A stretch of DNA of 10,479 bases, taken from positions 1 to 10,479 of the forward strand of contig PJAB01002106.1 in the NCBI GenBank assembly GCA_002887195.1, given 5' to 3'. The stretch is from Chrysochromulina parva. Its lineage: Eukaryota > Haptophyta > Prymnesiales > Chrysochromulinaceae. This document shows, one piece after another, positions 1 to 8,500 of this stretch. The position numbers were made by a program, and so were the translations under genes. A model generated the notes under the pieces. That model was not told the origin of the DNA. It made no database searches and worked only from the letters and a program-made list of their open reading frames with translations. How positions within the stretch are numbered: position 1 is the first letter of the stretch; every line of letters begins with the position of its first letter.

Positions 1-717
1 GCGGATGATCGGCGGCATCACATCAGCAAGGTGTGCAGAGGCTAAGAATCGGCCGAAGGTCGAGCATTCCGGGTATAACTGCAAGTTGAAGGAGCTATCC
101 AGGCGCAGCATCTGATCTTTTAGTCGGCTGAGTTGCACTCTCTCCTCTCCCAAGGGCAGGCTATCGAGCGCGCGACGCACGAGCTCACGCCCTGCGTCCC
201 AGTCACCTGCTACAGCCAGGTGGTGCTGTGCGCGGGTGGACGGGACCAAAATGTATCGATCGCAGCTATTCTTCACGATCCTTGACAGCGGCGAGTCTGG
301 GCCCACGCCAACTACGGTGCGGCCCGTTTGGCGCAAGTGGCAAAAGAGGTGGCTGAAGTCACTGTCACCTGTGGCGAGGATAAAGGTCTGAAGCTCCTTC
401 TGCGTGTATAGCACGCCCATCACATCGACGACCATTGCAATGTCGGCGGCCGATTTCCCCGCAACCGGATATGGCGTGTGGATGAGCTGAAAGCCATTCT
501 CCACCAGGCCGCGCTCTAAGCCCTGCATGGTGTTCCAGTTTCCGTAGGCTTTGCGCACGATGGGATTGCCAAGCTCCACTGCCCACGAGATAAGTTGACG
601 TGATCCACCGTCTCGGAGGAAGCCGCTCAGGTTTTCGGCGTCGACGAAGATGCCGGTTGGCGCAGAAAGCTTTGTGCACAGCGCGCGCCGTGCACCACAG
701 TGCGCAAGGCGCCACAT
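1..717 (-). CDS. NYN-domain ribonuclease-like protein with OST-HTH/LOTUS domain, C-terminus off the window
   Basis: The frame is open from the ATG at 717-715 to the window edge (239 codons). It is the first ATG after in-frame stops near 841-852. Residues 22-158 match the NYN/PIN-like metallonuclease fold: an IFVDAENL strand (Asp26), then KSAADIAMVVDV (Asp92, Asp98), then ATGDSDFSHL (Asp118, Asp120). All the acidic positions expected to bind the metal are present. Residues 163-239 match an OST-HTH/LOTUS winged helix: a VRRAL helix, VQLSRLKDQMLRLD, then SFNLQLYPECSTFGRFL. NYN-LOTUS proteins are known as RNA-binding or RNA-cleaving factors (MARF1 is an animal example), and LOTUS domains bind G-rich RNA. 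The first 22 residues carry Arg/Lys at 3, 10, 11 and 16 and no Asp/Glu, like a mitochondrial presequence. Family assignment is firm. RNase activity and targeting are inferred. Further LOTUS copies could lie beyond the edge. Confidence 0.9.
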   Translation of the reverse strand, partial: MWRLAHCGARRALCTKLSAPTGIFVDAENLSGFLRDGGSRQLISWAVELGNPIVRKAYGNWNTMQGLERGLVENGFQLIHTPYPVAGKSAADIAMVVDVMGVLYTQKELQTFILATGDSDFSHLFCHLRQTGRTVVGVGPDSPLSRIVKNSCDRYILVPSTRAQHHLAVAGDWDAGRELVRRALDSLPLGEERVQLSRLKDQMLRLDSSFNLQLYPECSTFGRFLASAHLADVMPPIIR

Positions 718-905
718 GTGCTTCTCGCTCGCGAGAGGGGCTGGTTGGCTGGCTCTCGTGCTAGACTTTTGGAAATGAATTTCCCAAAGTCGCCGCTCGC
801 ACAGAGTGCGTCGCCTGGCTTTCGTTAGAAAAAAACGGGTTCACACGAGTCAAGCTGGTTGGTGGCTCCACAGGCACGACCTTTTCAACTGTGCGTTGGT
901 GTCTT

Positions 906-927
906 CACGGAAACCGCAAGTTCCGTG
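906..927. repeat. Perfect inverted repeat, 7-bp arms
   Basis: CACGGAA at 906-912 is mirrored by TTCCGTG at 921-927 around an 8-base spacer. It lies in the shared upstream region of two divergent genes. It could be a binding site for a dimeric transcription factor or a short hairpin in a 5' leader. A 7-bp match can also arise by chance. Confidence 0.5.
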
Positions 928-973
928 CACAGCCGTTTCACACAGAGCTGTCTCGCGCTCGTAATTGTATACA

Positions 974-1018
974 TGAAGGATTCGCCCGGGGCCCGTTGGC
1001 CCGGCCGCTGTGCCTTCA
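974..1018. repeat. Imperfect palindrome upstream of the PQ-loop gene
   Basis: Outer arms TGAAGG (974-979) and CCTTCA (1013-1018) flank a GC-rich inner hairpin, GGGCC (989-993) and GGCCC (998-1002) with a CGTT loop. The outer and inner arms are separated by unpaired bases. If transcribed, it would sit in the 5' leader of the PQ-loop mRNA about 80 bases before its start codon. Function unknown. Confidence 0.4.
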
Positions 1019-1096
1019 TAATGATTCAGGGTGGGGTGGCGACCACCGGCTTCTGCGTTCACAAACTCGTTCACACGAAGACCGAACTCGGCAGTG

Positions 1097-1969
1097 ATGA
1101 CTCCAGCTTATCCAGCGCCGCCTCCTGGCCACGGGTGCCACGCGGCTTACGCACCAATCGAGCCTACAGGCATCGCGCTCGGCTGGTTTTTGACGATCGC
1201 CACGCTGCTTGCGCCATTGCCGCAGTACGTGGCTCTGTGCCGCAGCCGCAGCTCATATGGTATCTCGCTGCTCACGCCATTGCTCAACCTTGTATACGGC
1301 GTGCTAAACTTATGCAGTACCATCTGCACCAAGTGGCCCTCCATCCAGCGCTGTGGCAATTCTTCGTTAGCGGGTGCATTTGGGGTCTATGGCTGCGTGG
1401 ATCAGCTCCTCGACATGTGGCAAATCGCGATCAGTGCTCTGTCAGGCTCTATGATCTTGGTCCTGGTGGTGCTCTTCCCGCCGCACAACGTCGCCAAGGA
1501 GCGTGCGCTCGTCGTCGTCACGCTCAGCTGCCTCACCCTGACCATCTTTGCCGCGTGCTACCTCAGCGCTCTCAGCCCGTGCTCGGAGGCTAGCCACACG
1601 CTGTCGCAGACCTTTGCAGTGCTCTCTGCAGTGGTCGTCGTCGTGGCCTTCGCGCCGCAGCTGTACGAGACATGGAGGACAAGGGGAGCTGGCTCCCTCT
1701 CGAGCCTCTACTACCTCATCCAATCGATAGGCACCGCTCTCGTTGTGGTCCTGCAGCTTGTCGCGCTCCGTGACTCGATCCTCGTGTGGGGCCCGAACTC
1801 AATCTCAATGGCCATGCAGGGCGGCATCTTCTCCATGCTCTGCTACTACCGCCGCTGTGCGGGCCGTTGCAGCGGCGGCACCACAGGCACCGATCCGCTG
1901 CTCGTCGTCCAGGATTCCGCGCAGGCCGCCACCTCGGTGAACGATGGGCGATGGGAGCGCGTTGACTAG
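1097..1969 (+). CDS. PQ-loop repeat membrane protein (cystinosin/SWEET-like superfamily)
   Basis: The protein has 290 residues and ends at TAG 1967-1969. The frame is open further upstream, but only from a GTG at 1031. The ATG at 1097 has a purine at -3 and is the first in-frame ATG in that stretch. Two PQ-loop repeats are visible. The first helix pair is at about 26-75, with Pro42-Gln43 in LLAPLPQY followed by the SYGIS turn. The second is at about 172-224, with Pro187-Gln188 in VAFAPQLYETW followed by GAGSLSSLYYL. Hydrophobic helices at about 109-127, 137-156 and 228-250 suggest roughly seven membrane spans, the usual PQ-loop fold. The C-terminal 40 residues are hydrophilic and include a DPLL dileucine-like sequence that could sort it to a vacuole or lysosome. 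Relatives export cystine, basic amino acids or sugars, or act in trafficking. The substrate cannot be read from sequence. No intron is apparent. Confidence 0.85.
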   Translation: MTPAYPAPPPGHGCHAAYAPIEPTGIALGWFLTIATLLAPLPQYVALCRSRSSYGISLLTPLLNLVYGVLNLCSTICTKWPSIQRCGNSSLAGAFGVYGCVDQLLDMWQIAISALSGSMILVLVVLFPPHNVAKERALVVVTLSCLTLTIFAACYLSALSPCSEASHTLSQTFAVLSAVVVVVAFAPQLYETWRTRGAGSLSSLYYLIQSIGTALVVVLQLVALRDSILVWGPNSISMAMQGGIFSMLCYYRRCAGRCSGGTTGTDPLLVVQDSAQAATSVNDGRWERVD

Positions 1970-2181
1970 CGGGTAGGCCCGCGCGGGATTCGCGGGATAG
2001 AATCTTCACCAGTTCAAACCGCCTTTTCAAGGGGGTAGGTTACGATACGCTCGGTTATATGACCCGCCTCTCTGCGGTACTGCTGCGCTCGATACACGAT
2101 GGCCGGACGGGCGGCCTTTATGTATTATGAGGTCTTTGTTCATGACACGCGACACCAGCACGACCACACGGGTCGACGCAC

Positions 2182-2443
2182 GACCGGGAGGCCGGAGGCG
2201 ACCGATACACCGATTCGATTATTTTTATGACATCGCGATCCACGGGTACGGCCGTGTACGGTCAACGGTCGTCGGTCCGGTCGCGCGCTCCGCACCGCAC
2301 GTCAGACACCGTGGCGACCGTGTTTTTTCGGGTTGGACGTTGGGGTTGGTGTCGCTACGCTGCACGTAACATCCGCACGATCATCACCGACGACCGCTCT
2401 GCCCTCGAGCTGCTCAACAACAACACCAGACGTCTCCGGACCG
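2182..2443. repeat. Cluster of CGGTC/GACCG pentamers
   Basis: CGGTC occurs at 2259, 2266, 2273 and 2278, the first three at exact 7-base steps. Its complement GACCG occurs at 2182, 2200, 2316, 2392 and 2439. Nine hits in about 260 bases is well above the roughly one expected even in GC-rich sequence. The cluster may be a degenerate microsatellite or a regulatory array. Confidence 0.45.
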
Positions 2444-2527
2444 CAAAGATACGACCATGCTAAAATTCAAAGGCCCATCGTCCAACTGCCGCTACAGGAT
2501 AACACCACAGGTCCAGTGGAGGGCGCA

Positions 2528-2545
2528 GCTCCTCTGCTGAGGAGC
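2528..2545. terminator. Small hairpin in the 3' flank of the giant gene
   Basis: GCTCCTC (2528-2534) pairs with GAGGAGC (2539-2545) around a TGCT loop, 28 bases beyond the TGA of the minus-strand gene. It lies within a local direct repeat of GCGCAGCTC. It could form in the 3' UTR. There is no T-run, so bacterial-type termination is not implied and the terminator label is loose. Confidence 0.3.
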
Positions 2546-2572
2546 GCAGCTCAAACTGCTCAGAAAAGCGCC

Positions 2573-5500
2573 TCAACGGCGCGTCGCAAAGTTGGGCTCG
2601 TAGTCTTCGTCATCGACTTGCCCATCCGGCGTCTCCGCGGGCAGTGCGTCGAAGCCGTCGGCAAGCTCGTCGGTCTCGTCGGCGTGCGGCGAGCCCACGA
2701 CCGAGCCATCGGTGCCTCCGGTGGCGGTGCCGTCGTGTGCGAGGAGCGAGTCGAAATCCCACAGGCGCACGGTACCGTCCGTGGAGCCCGAGAGCAAGCG
2801 CGAGTCGAGGAAGGCGAGGCAGCGCACGGAGCCCGCGTGGCCTGGCAGCTCGTTGAGGCAGCGCATCATGCGCGTGTCCCACACCTTGACCAACTGGTCG
2901 TATCCGCCTGTAAGGAGTAGACCATCCTTCTCTACCATCGTATACAACGGCCCCGACGTGGCCGATGAGCCGAGCGACCCGGACGGCTCCGGCGATGCGG
3001 TGCGTGTGTCCCAAAGCTTGACGACTCCGTCGCTGCCTGCAGTGTACAGCCGCCCCTCGGCGTGCAGCATCGACCAGATCGCACCCGAGTGCGCGTCGAG
3101 CGTAGCGGTGCAGCGCGAGCGATGCAGATCCCACAGGCGCACTGTGCCGCCCCACGTGCCAACGGCCAGCTGGTCCTTTCGCGCCATGGCGAGCGCGTGC
3201 ACCGCGTTGCGCTCTCGGGAGGCGCCGCTCTGGGCGTCCCCCGACTGGAAGAGCGAGCCGACGCAGCCACCCTCGCGAAGGTCCCACAAGCGTACCGTCT
3301 GGTCTTGTGAGCCCGAGATGAGCAGACCACGGTACGTGAGGAGCGACATGACGGCGCCCTTGTGCCCCTTGAAGGAGCCGATGCACCGTCCCTCGCTCGG
3401 TCGCCAGAGCCGGATGGTCTTGTCGGCCGATCCGGAGGCGAGCGTCTCTTCGCTCGTGCGAGCGAGCGCCCACACGCGCTCCGTGTGCCCCACCATGCGC
3501 TTGAGGCAGCAGCCGTCGGTGGGGTCGAGCAGCCGCACGTCCTTGTCGCGGCCGGCACAGCTCACCACGCCGCCCACGCCCACCACGAGTGCATACACCG
3601 CCGTCTCCGACACGCCGGCGTCGCCGCCGGCGCCCGCGGGCGCCGTGGTGGGCACCGGCGTCGCGCCGGTACGACCGCGAGTGCTCGCCACGGCGCCCAC
3701 CGTCGGCTCGGCGCGTGGCGCGAGCTTGTCCTTGGGGGCGGGGGAGACGGAGCGCGGACGCGGCGAGGGCGGCGAGGGCGGCACAACCGGCGGCGGGCGC
3801 GTCGCCGAGGGCGGGCGCGTCGATTGTGGCGAGGAGGGGCGCTGCCCTCGAGGCGAGTGTGGCATCGGCTGCGGGCGGCTCGGCGGCTGACGCGAGCCGT
3901 CACGGTCAGCGTTGCGGTCGGCGGTCACCGGCGACGACGCGCGCGGGGTGGGCGCAGCACGCGGCCGTGGCGGCTTGCGCCCCGGCGTGCTCGGGCAGGG
4001 CGCCTCGCCGAAGAGCGTCGGCACGGACACAGGTGCATGCATTTGGTTCGGCTGCTGCAGCGGCGGCGCCGGCTGCGAGGGCGGCGCCTCGGGCCGCGTG
4101 CTGCGCTCGAAGGAGGCTCGTTCTGGCAGACGGCGCGCCTTGGACGGCACGGGCGAGGGGCCCCGCAGCTCGGGAAGCGCCGTGCCGAGCTCCTCGGCCA
4201 CGTCATCCTCGTCGTGCGATTGCTGCGACGACGTGAAGGTCGCCTGGGACGACATGAATGCCGCAGACCCGAGCGAGTTGATCGACTGCGTCGACGTGCG
4301 GAAGGCGGCGGCCGCGGAGGCGGCGGCCTTGGCGGACGCTGCGGCCGCCGCCGCCGCGGCCGTCGAGGCAGGCGGCAAGGATGGCGCGAGAGAGGCTCTC
4401 TGGACCTTTTCGAGCATTGCCTTCTGCTCCTCGAGCTGGCGTGCCTGCGCGGCGAGCTGTGCGGCGAGGGCCTCGTTTTGGGAGGCGAGGGCGAGGGACG
4501 CAGGCGAGGGCGAGCGGGTCGGCTGCCTGAGGGTCGGCTGCATGAGGTATGGAGCCGGCTGGATGAGTGGTGGCGGCGGCGGAGGCGGAGGAGGGGTAGT
4601 TGGGTAGGGGGGGATCGGCGAGGGCGGCGTGGGTGGCGGCAGCTGCAGCGGCGGCGGCGGCGGCGGCGGCAGCTGCATGTGCTGTAGATAGGGCGAGGGC
4701 GGCACGTTCGAAGCTCGCTCCAAGGCGGAGTCGCGCATCTTGAGCCGCTCGCTGAGCAAGGCCACCTCCTGCTCGAGAGCCGCCTTCTCCCTCTCCAGCG
4801 TCGCGAGTTGCTTCGTGCGCCAGCTGGCTGCCAACGGCCCGCCGTCGCTCATCACTTCGGCGAGCTGTGCGCGCAGGCCGTCGACCTCGGCCGTCGCGGC
4901 GGCGAGCGCCTCGGTCGTCTTGGCATGCTCGCGTGAGAGGCTCTCCAACTTGAGCTTCTCCGCGTCGAAGTGCCGGCGCACCTCGCCCAGCGCCGCGCGT
5001 TCCGTCTCGAGTGCGTCGCTCGCGCGCCGCTGCGCCTCCGCAGCCGCCGAGGCCGCCTCCGCCTGCCGTTGGCGCAGTTCGGCCGCCTCGGCCTGCCAGC
5101 GCGACTCCGCCTGCCGCCCCTTTGACTTTTCGCGCTCGACCTCCTCGTGCGACTGGCGCGCGGCCGCCTCGTGCTTGTCTCGCATCGTCGCGAGCGCCGC
5201 GCGGTGTGCCTCGTCCAGCCGGCGCTTCTCAGCCTCGAACATCTCCGCCTGACGCGCATGCATCGCTTGCAGCTCCATCAGCTGGCCCTGGCGCGCGGCA
5301 CGTAGCTTCTCATCCTCCGCATGCAAACGGCCCGCCTCCTCGAGGGAGCTCAGACGCTCCGCCTGCACGTTCTTATTCTCCGCCTGCAGCCGCTCGTTGG
5401 CGTGGGCGAGCTCCCGAAGCGCCGCCTCATGGCGTGCGCCAAGCTCGGACAGCATCTTGGCGTGCGCGGCGTCGAGCGTCGCGCGCTCGGCCGCTGCGCG

Positions 5501-8500
5501 CTCGCGGAGCTCAGTCGAGATGCGCTGCACGTCGTCCTTGTGCGACTGCTCGCGCAGCTGGAGCTCGCGGATCTCGTTGAAGAGGCGCTCGTTCGCCGTC
5601 GCGAGGGCCCGCGCCGCGCCGCCGCCGCCATCAGAGTTCGGGTCGGACGAGTTGGATGTGGCGCGGTCGCCGAGCAGGTGGCTCGTCTCGCGCTCGATGC
5701 GGCTCGCGCGCGCGTGCGCCTCTCGCGCCTCGGCTTGCGCCTGATGCAGTTGATCGAGCGTCTCGTCGACGAGGCTCTGCCGATCCCGGAGGCTCGCCTG
5801 GAGCACAGCCCGCTCGTCGCGCAGCGCCTGCGCGTCCGCGCGCTGCAGCTCGAGCGCCATCTTGAGCTGCTCGGTCGCCGCCTCGAGGGAGCGTTCGTGG
5901 CTCCGCTGCATCTCCTCCCGCAGCGCCGTCTCGCGCTGCGCCGCCTCGGCGTTCCGACGCTCGAGCTCTGCGCGGTGGGCGCCTCGCGTCGCCTCGAGCG
6001 TTGCCTCGGCGGTGAGCGCCTGCTCGAGCGCCGTCTTGAGCTCCGCCTGAGCTGCCGAGCGCACCTCCGCCACGCTCGCAAGCTGCTCGCGCTCGGCGGA
6101 CGACTCGGCCCGCGACGACGCCTTCTGCGCCTCGAAGAGCTCCTCCTGTAGCTTCTTCATTTGAATCGAGTGCTCCCGCTGCGCGGCCGCAGCATGCTGG
6201 GCATGTTCGCGCTGGACCGTCGCCTCGTGCTGCGCGCGCTCCTCGCGCAGCCGAGCGATCTGCACCTCGTACCTCGCCTCGAGCAGCTCCTTCTCGCGGC
6301 GCACCGCCTCGCCGCTCGCCACCTGCTTACCCTGCTCGCTCGCTAGCTCGACGCGCAGCTCCTCGAGCAGCCGACGCAGCTCGGCAGCCGTCGCCGCCTC
6401 GGCGTGGCGTGCCTGGACCTCCTCGCGCAGCCGCAGCTCCTTGAGCTCGAGCGTCTCGCGCACCTCCTTCTCGCGCGCAGCGACCTCGCGGTGCGCCTCG
6501 AGCTGCGTGTCCACCGTCTGACGAAGCCGCTCAAGCTCGGACGAAGCTGACGAAGCCGTCTGACGAAGGCGCTCAAGCTCCGCGAGCTCCTCGGACGACG
6601 GGGGCGCACCTGCCGTCGCTGGGAGTGCGGGTGCGGGCGCTGTCGCGGGCGGTCCGGCCGCGGCGGCCGCGGCGGCCGCGGCAGTTGCGTCAGCTTGGGC
6701 GGTCCTGAGCGCCGTCTTGAGCGCATCGATCTCGTCCATGAGCTGGCCGGAGTGCCCTTGCGCGGCTTGCAGCTGCCGATGGACCTCCTCCGCCTGCGCC
6801 TGTGCAGATGCGTGCGCCTCGGCGAGCGCCTGCTGGGCTTGCTTCACTTCCTGCTGCGTGCGCGTGAGGGCGCGCTGCGACTCGGTGCGTGCGCGCGCCA
6901 GGCGCTGCTCGTGCGCCGCCACGGCCGCGTCCAGCTCGGCAGCGGCGTTCTGCTCGGCGAGGGCCTTCTCATCGAGCAGCTTGGCCGCCTCCGCCTTGGC
7001 CGCTTGGAGTTGCTTGCGCAGCGCGCCAACCTCGGCGGAGCGCTCCTTCTTCGACACGCTCAGCTCCTCGCTCAGCTCCTGGGCGAGCGCCTTCTCGGCC
7101 TCAAGTGCTCGCTGTGCCGAGTCGAGCCCCGCCTGCAGTGAGGCCACGCTCGCCGTCGAGTCGGCCACTGCGGACTCGAGAGTCTCCTTTTGAGCTGCCT
7201 TGGCGGCGCGTCCCATCTTCGTGATGATCGAGGCCGCCTTGTTGCGCCGCTTATGCTCCTCGAGCTCCGCCAGTGCCGCCTCGTGCGCTGTATGGAGCGC
7301 CTCGAGCTCCGCACGCGCGCTCGCGAGCTCTTCCAAAAAGGCCGAGTCCTGATACTTCGAGGGTGAGTGCACCAGCTTGGTCGGCGAGGGCGGTGGCAGC
7401 TCGGCGATCGCTTCGCTCGCGGCGAGCGCAATCGACGACGCACGCCAGGTGCCGAAGGCGCTCGAGAGCTCGCTGAAGCTGCCCGCGGCGAGGCACGAGC
7501 CGAGTTTGGAGTAAGACGTGCGTCGAAGCGAGTCCTCCAGCTGCTCCTGCGAGTTCATCGCCTGCAGCTGCATGAGCGATTTGCGCTTCGCCGCTCGCCG
7601 CTCCTCAGCCGCCTCGGCCACGGCTCCCGCGCCCACGTTCGCGGTGGCCTGCGCCTCAGCCGCCATCTCCTCGGCAAGCTTGACCTCCTGCCGCAGCTTG
7701 ATGCAGGCCGAGCGCATCTCCTCGATCTCCTTGTCGCGCTTCTCGAGATCCGCCTTCAACTTCTTCTGCATCGCGCGCGACATGTCGGACGATACCTTGA
7801 GCTGCTCCATTTCCGCCGCGGCGTCCTTGAGCTTCTTGAGCTCCGCCGCGTCGATGCCCGCCGACGCCTTCAACTCGGCCTTGGCCAACGCCACCTGCTT
7901 CTCAGCCGCCGACACCACCTCGGCAGTCGAGGTCTTCTCCGTGCTCAGAAGCTCCTCGAGGCGTGCCACCTCTCCGCGCAGCTGGCGCGCCTGCTCGGCG
8001 AGATCGTCGTACGAGGACGTCATGGTCGCCAGCATCGTGCGCGCATGCTGCTCCGTGAGCATCGAGACGACCAGGCGCTGCTTGTACCTCTGCAGGTCGA
8101 TCAGCAGAGAGCCACTCGCGGCCGCCTCAAGCGCCGTCTCCTTGGTCTGGGCATCCGCCACATGGCTTGCAATCGACGAGGGCACCGCCGACCTTGCCAG
8201 CTGCTCGAGCAGCGAGCCCTTCCTTGAGCCTGTCCACATGCCCAGAGGCGGGAGCGTACCGCCATCGGCATCGGGTGCGCTGCCCCCTACGACTGCAGCG
8301 CCGCCACTGCCATCGAAGCCGGTGGCCTCCTTCCATTTATGGAAGACGGAGCGTACCGGCACTTGACGCGCTTCATTCCAATAGGAGAGCACGCCCCACG
8401 CCTTGGCAGCGAGCGCCGCCATGGCCACCGGGTTGGAGGCGGCCGCCGTGTCGGCTTCGGCCGCCTCCGCCGCCTGCTTCAGGTGCGCGCGTGCCTCCCG

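Larger units (their letters stand above)
718..1096. promoter_or_regulatory. Divergent intergenic region, probable bidirectional promoter
   Basis: These 379 bases lie between the start codons of the minus-strand NYN-LOTUS gene and the plus-strand PQ-loop gene, so they should hold the promoters and 5' leaders of both. No canonical TATA box is convincing; GTATAC at 967-972 is the closest AT-rich candidate. GTTCACA-type motifs recur at 839-846, 1057-1063 and 1069-1076, with a variant TTTCACAC at 936-943. There is a perfect 7-bp inverted repeat at 906-927 and an imperfect palindrome at 974-1018. The open frames crossing this stretch begin with GTG or lack family resemblance, so I call no gene here. 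Promoter function is inferred from position. Confidence 0.55.
1970..2572. other. Convergent intergenic region, no supported gene
   Basis: These 603 bases separate the stop codons of the PQ-loop gene and the giant minus-strand gene, so they should contain both 3' untranslated regions. No AATAAA signal is seen on either strand. A 10-bp GC palindrome (CCCGCGCGGG) lies at 1978-1987, just after the PQ-loop stop. CGGTC or its complement recurs nine times between 2182 and 2443, and a short hairpin lies at 2528-2545. Open frames on the plus strand here are Arg/Thr-rich, lack recognisable domains and run into the antisense of the next gene. I found no tRNA or other known RNA. Confidence 0.6.

Noticed and set aside
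365..715. Minus-strand 116-residue open frame beginning at GTG 715
   Set aside because: It is a different frame of the NYN-LOTUS gene. The frame starting at ATG 717 gives clear domain matches and runs to the edge, whereas this one is a low-complexity Arg-rich shadow.
859..1593. Plus-strand 244-residue open frame
   Set aside because: It starts at GTG and overlaps the PQ-loop gene in another frame. It shows no domain resemblance.
2005..2035. Possible tRNA T-loop (GTTCAAA)
   Set aside because: The flanking bases do not form a T-stem or acceptor stem, and no anticodon arm could be placed upstream.
2127..2920. Plus-strand open frames in the convergent intergenic region
   Set aside because: Composition is Arg/Thr-rich without domains, and they run into the antisense of the giant gene. 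No promoter or conserved motif supports them.
3362..4687. Plus-strand 441-residue open frame antisense to the WD40/polyproline region
   Set aside because: It is an Arg/Gly-rich by-product of GC-rich codons on the opposite strand. The minus frame has seven WD repeats and is plainly the coding one.
5321..8227. Several long plus-strand open frames opposite the coiled coil
   Set aside because: They are Leu/Arg- or Ser/Ala-rich mirror frames produced by GC-rich heptad codons, with no recognisable domain.
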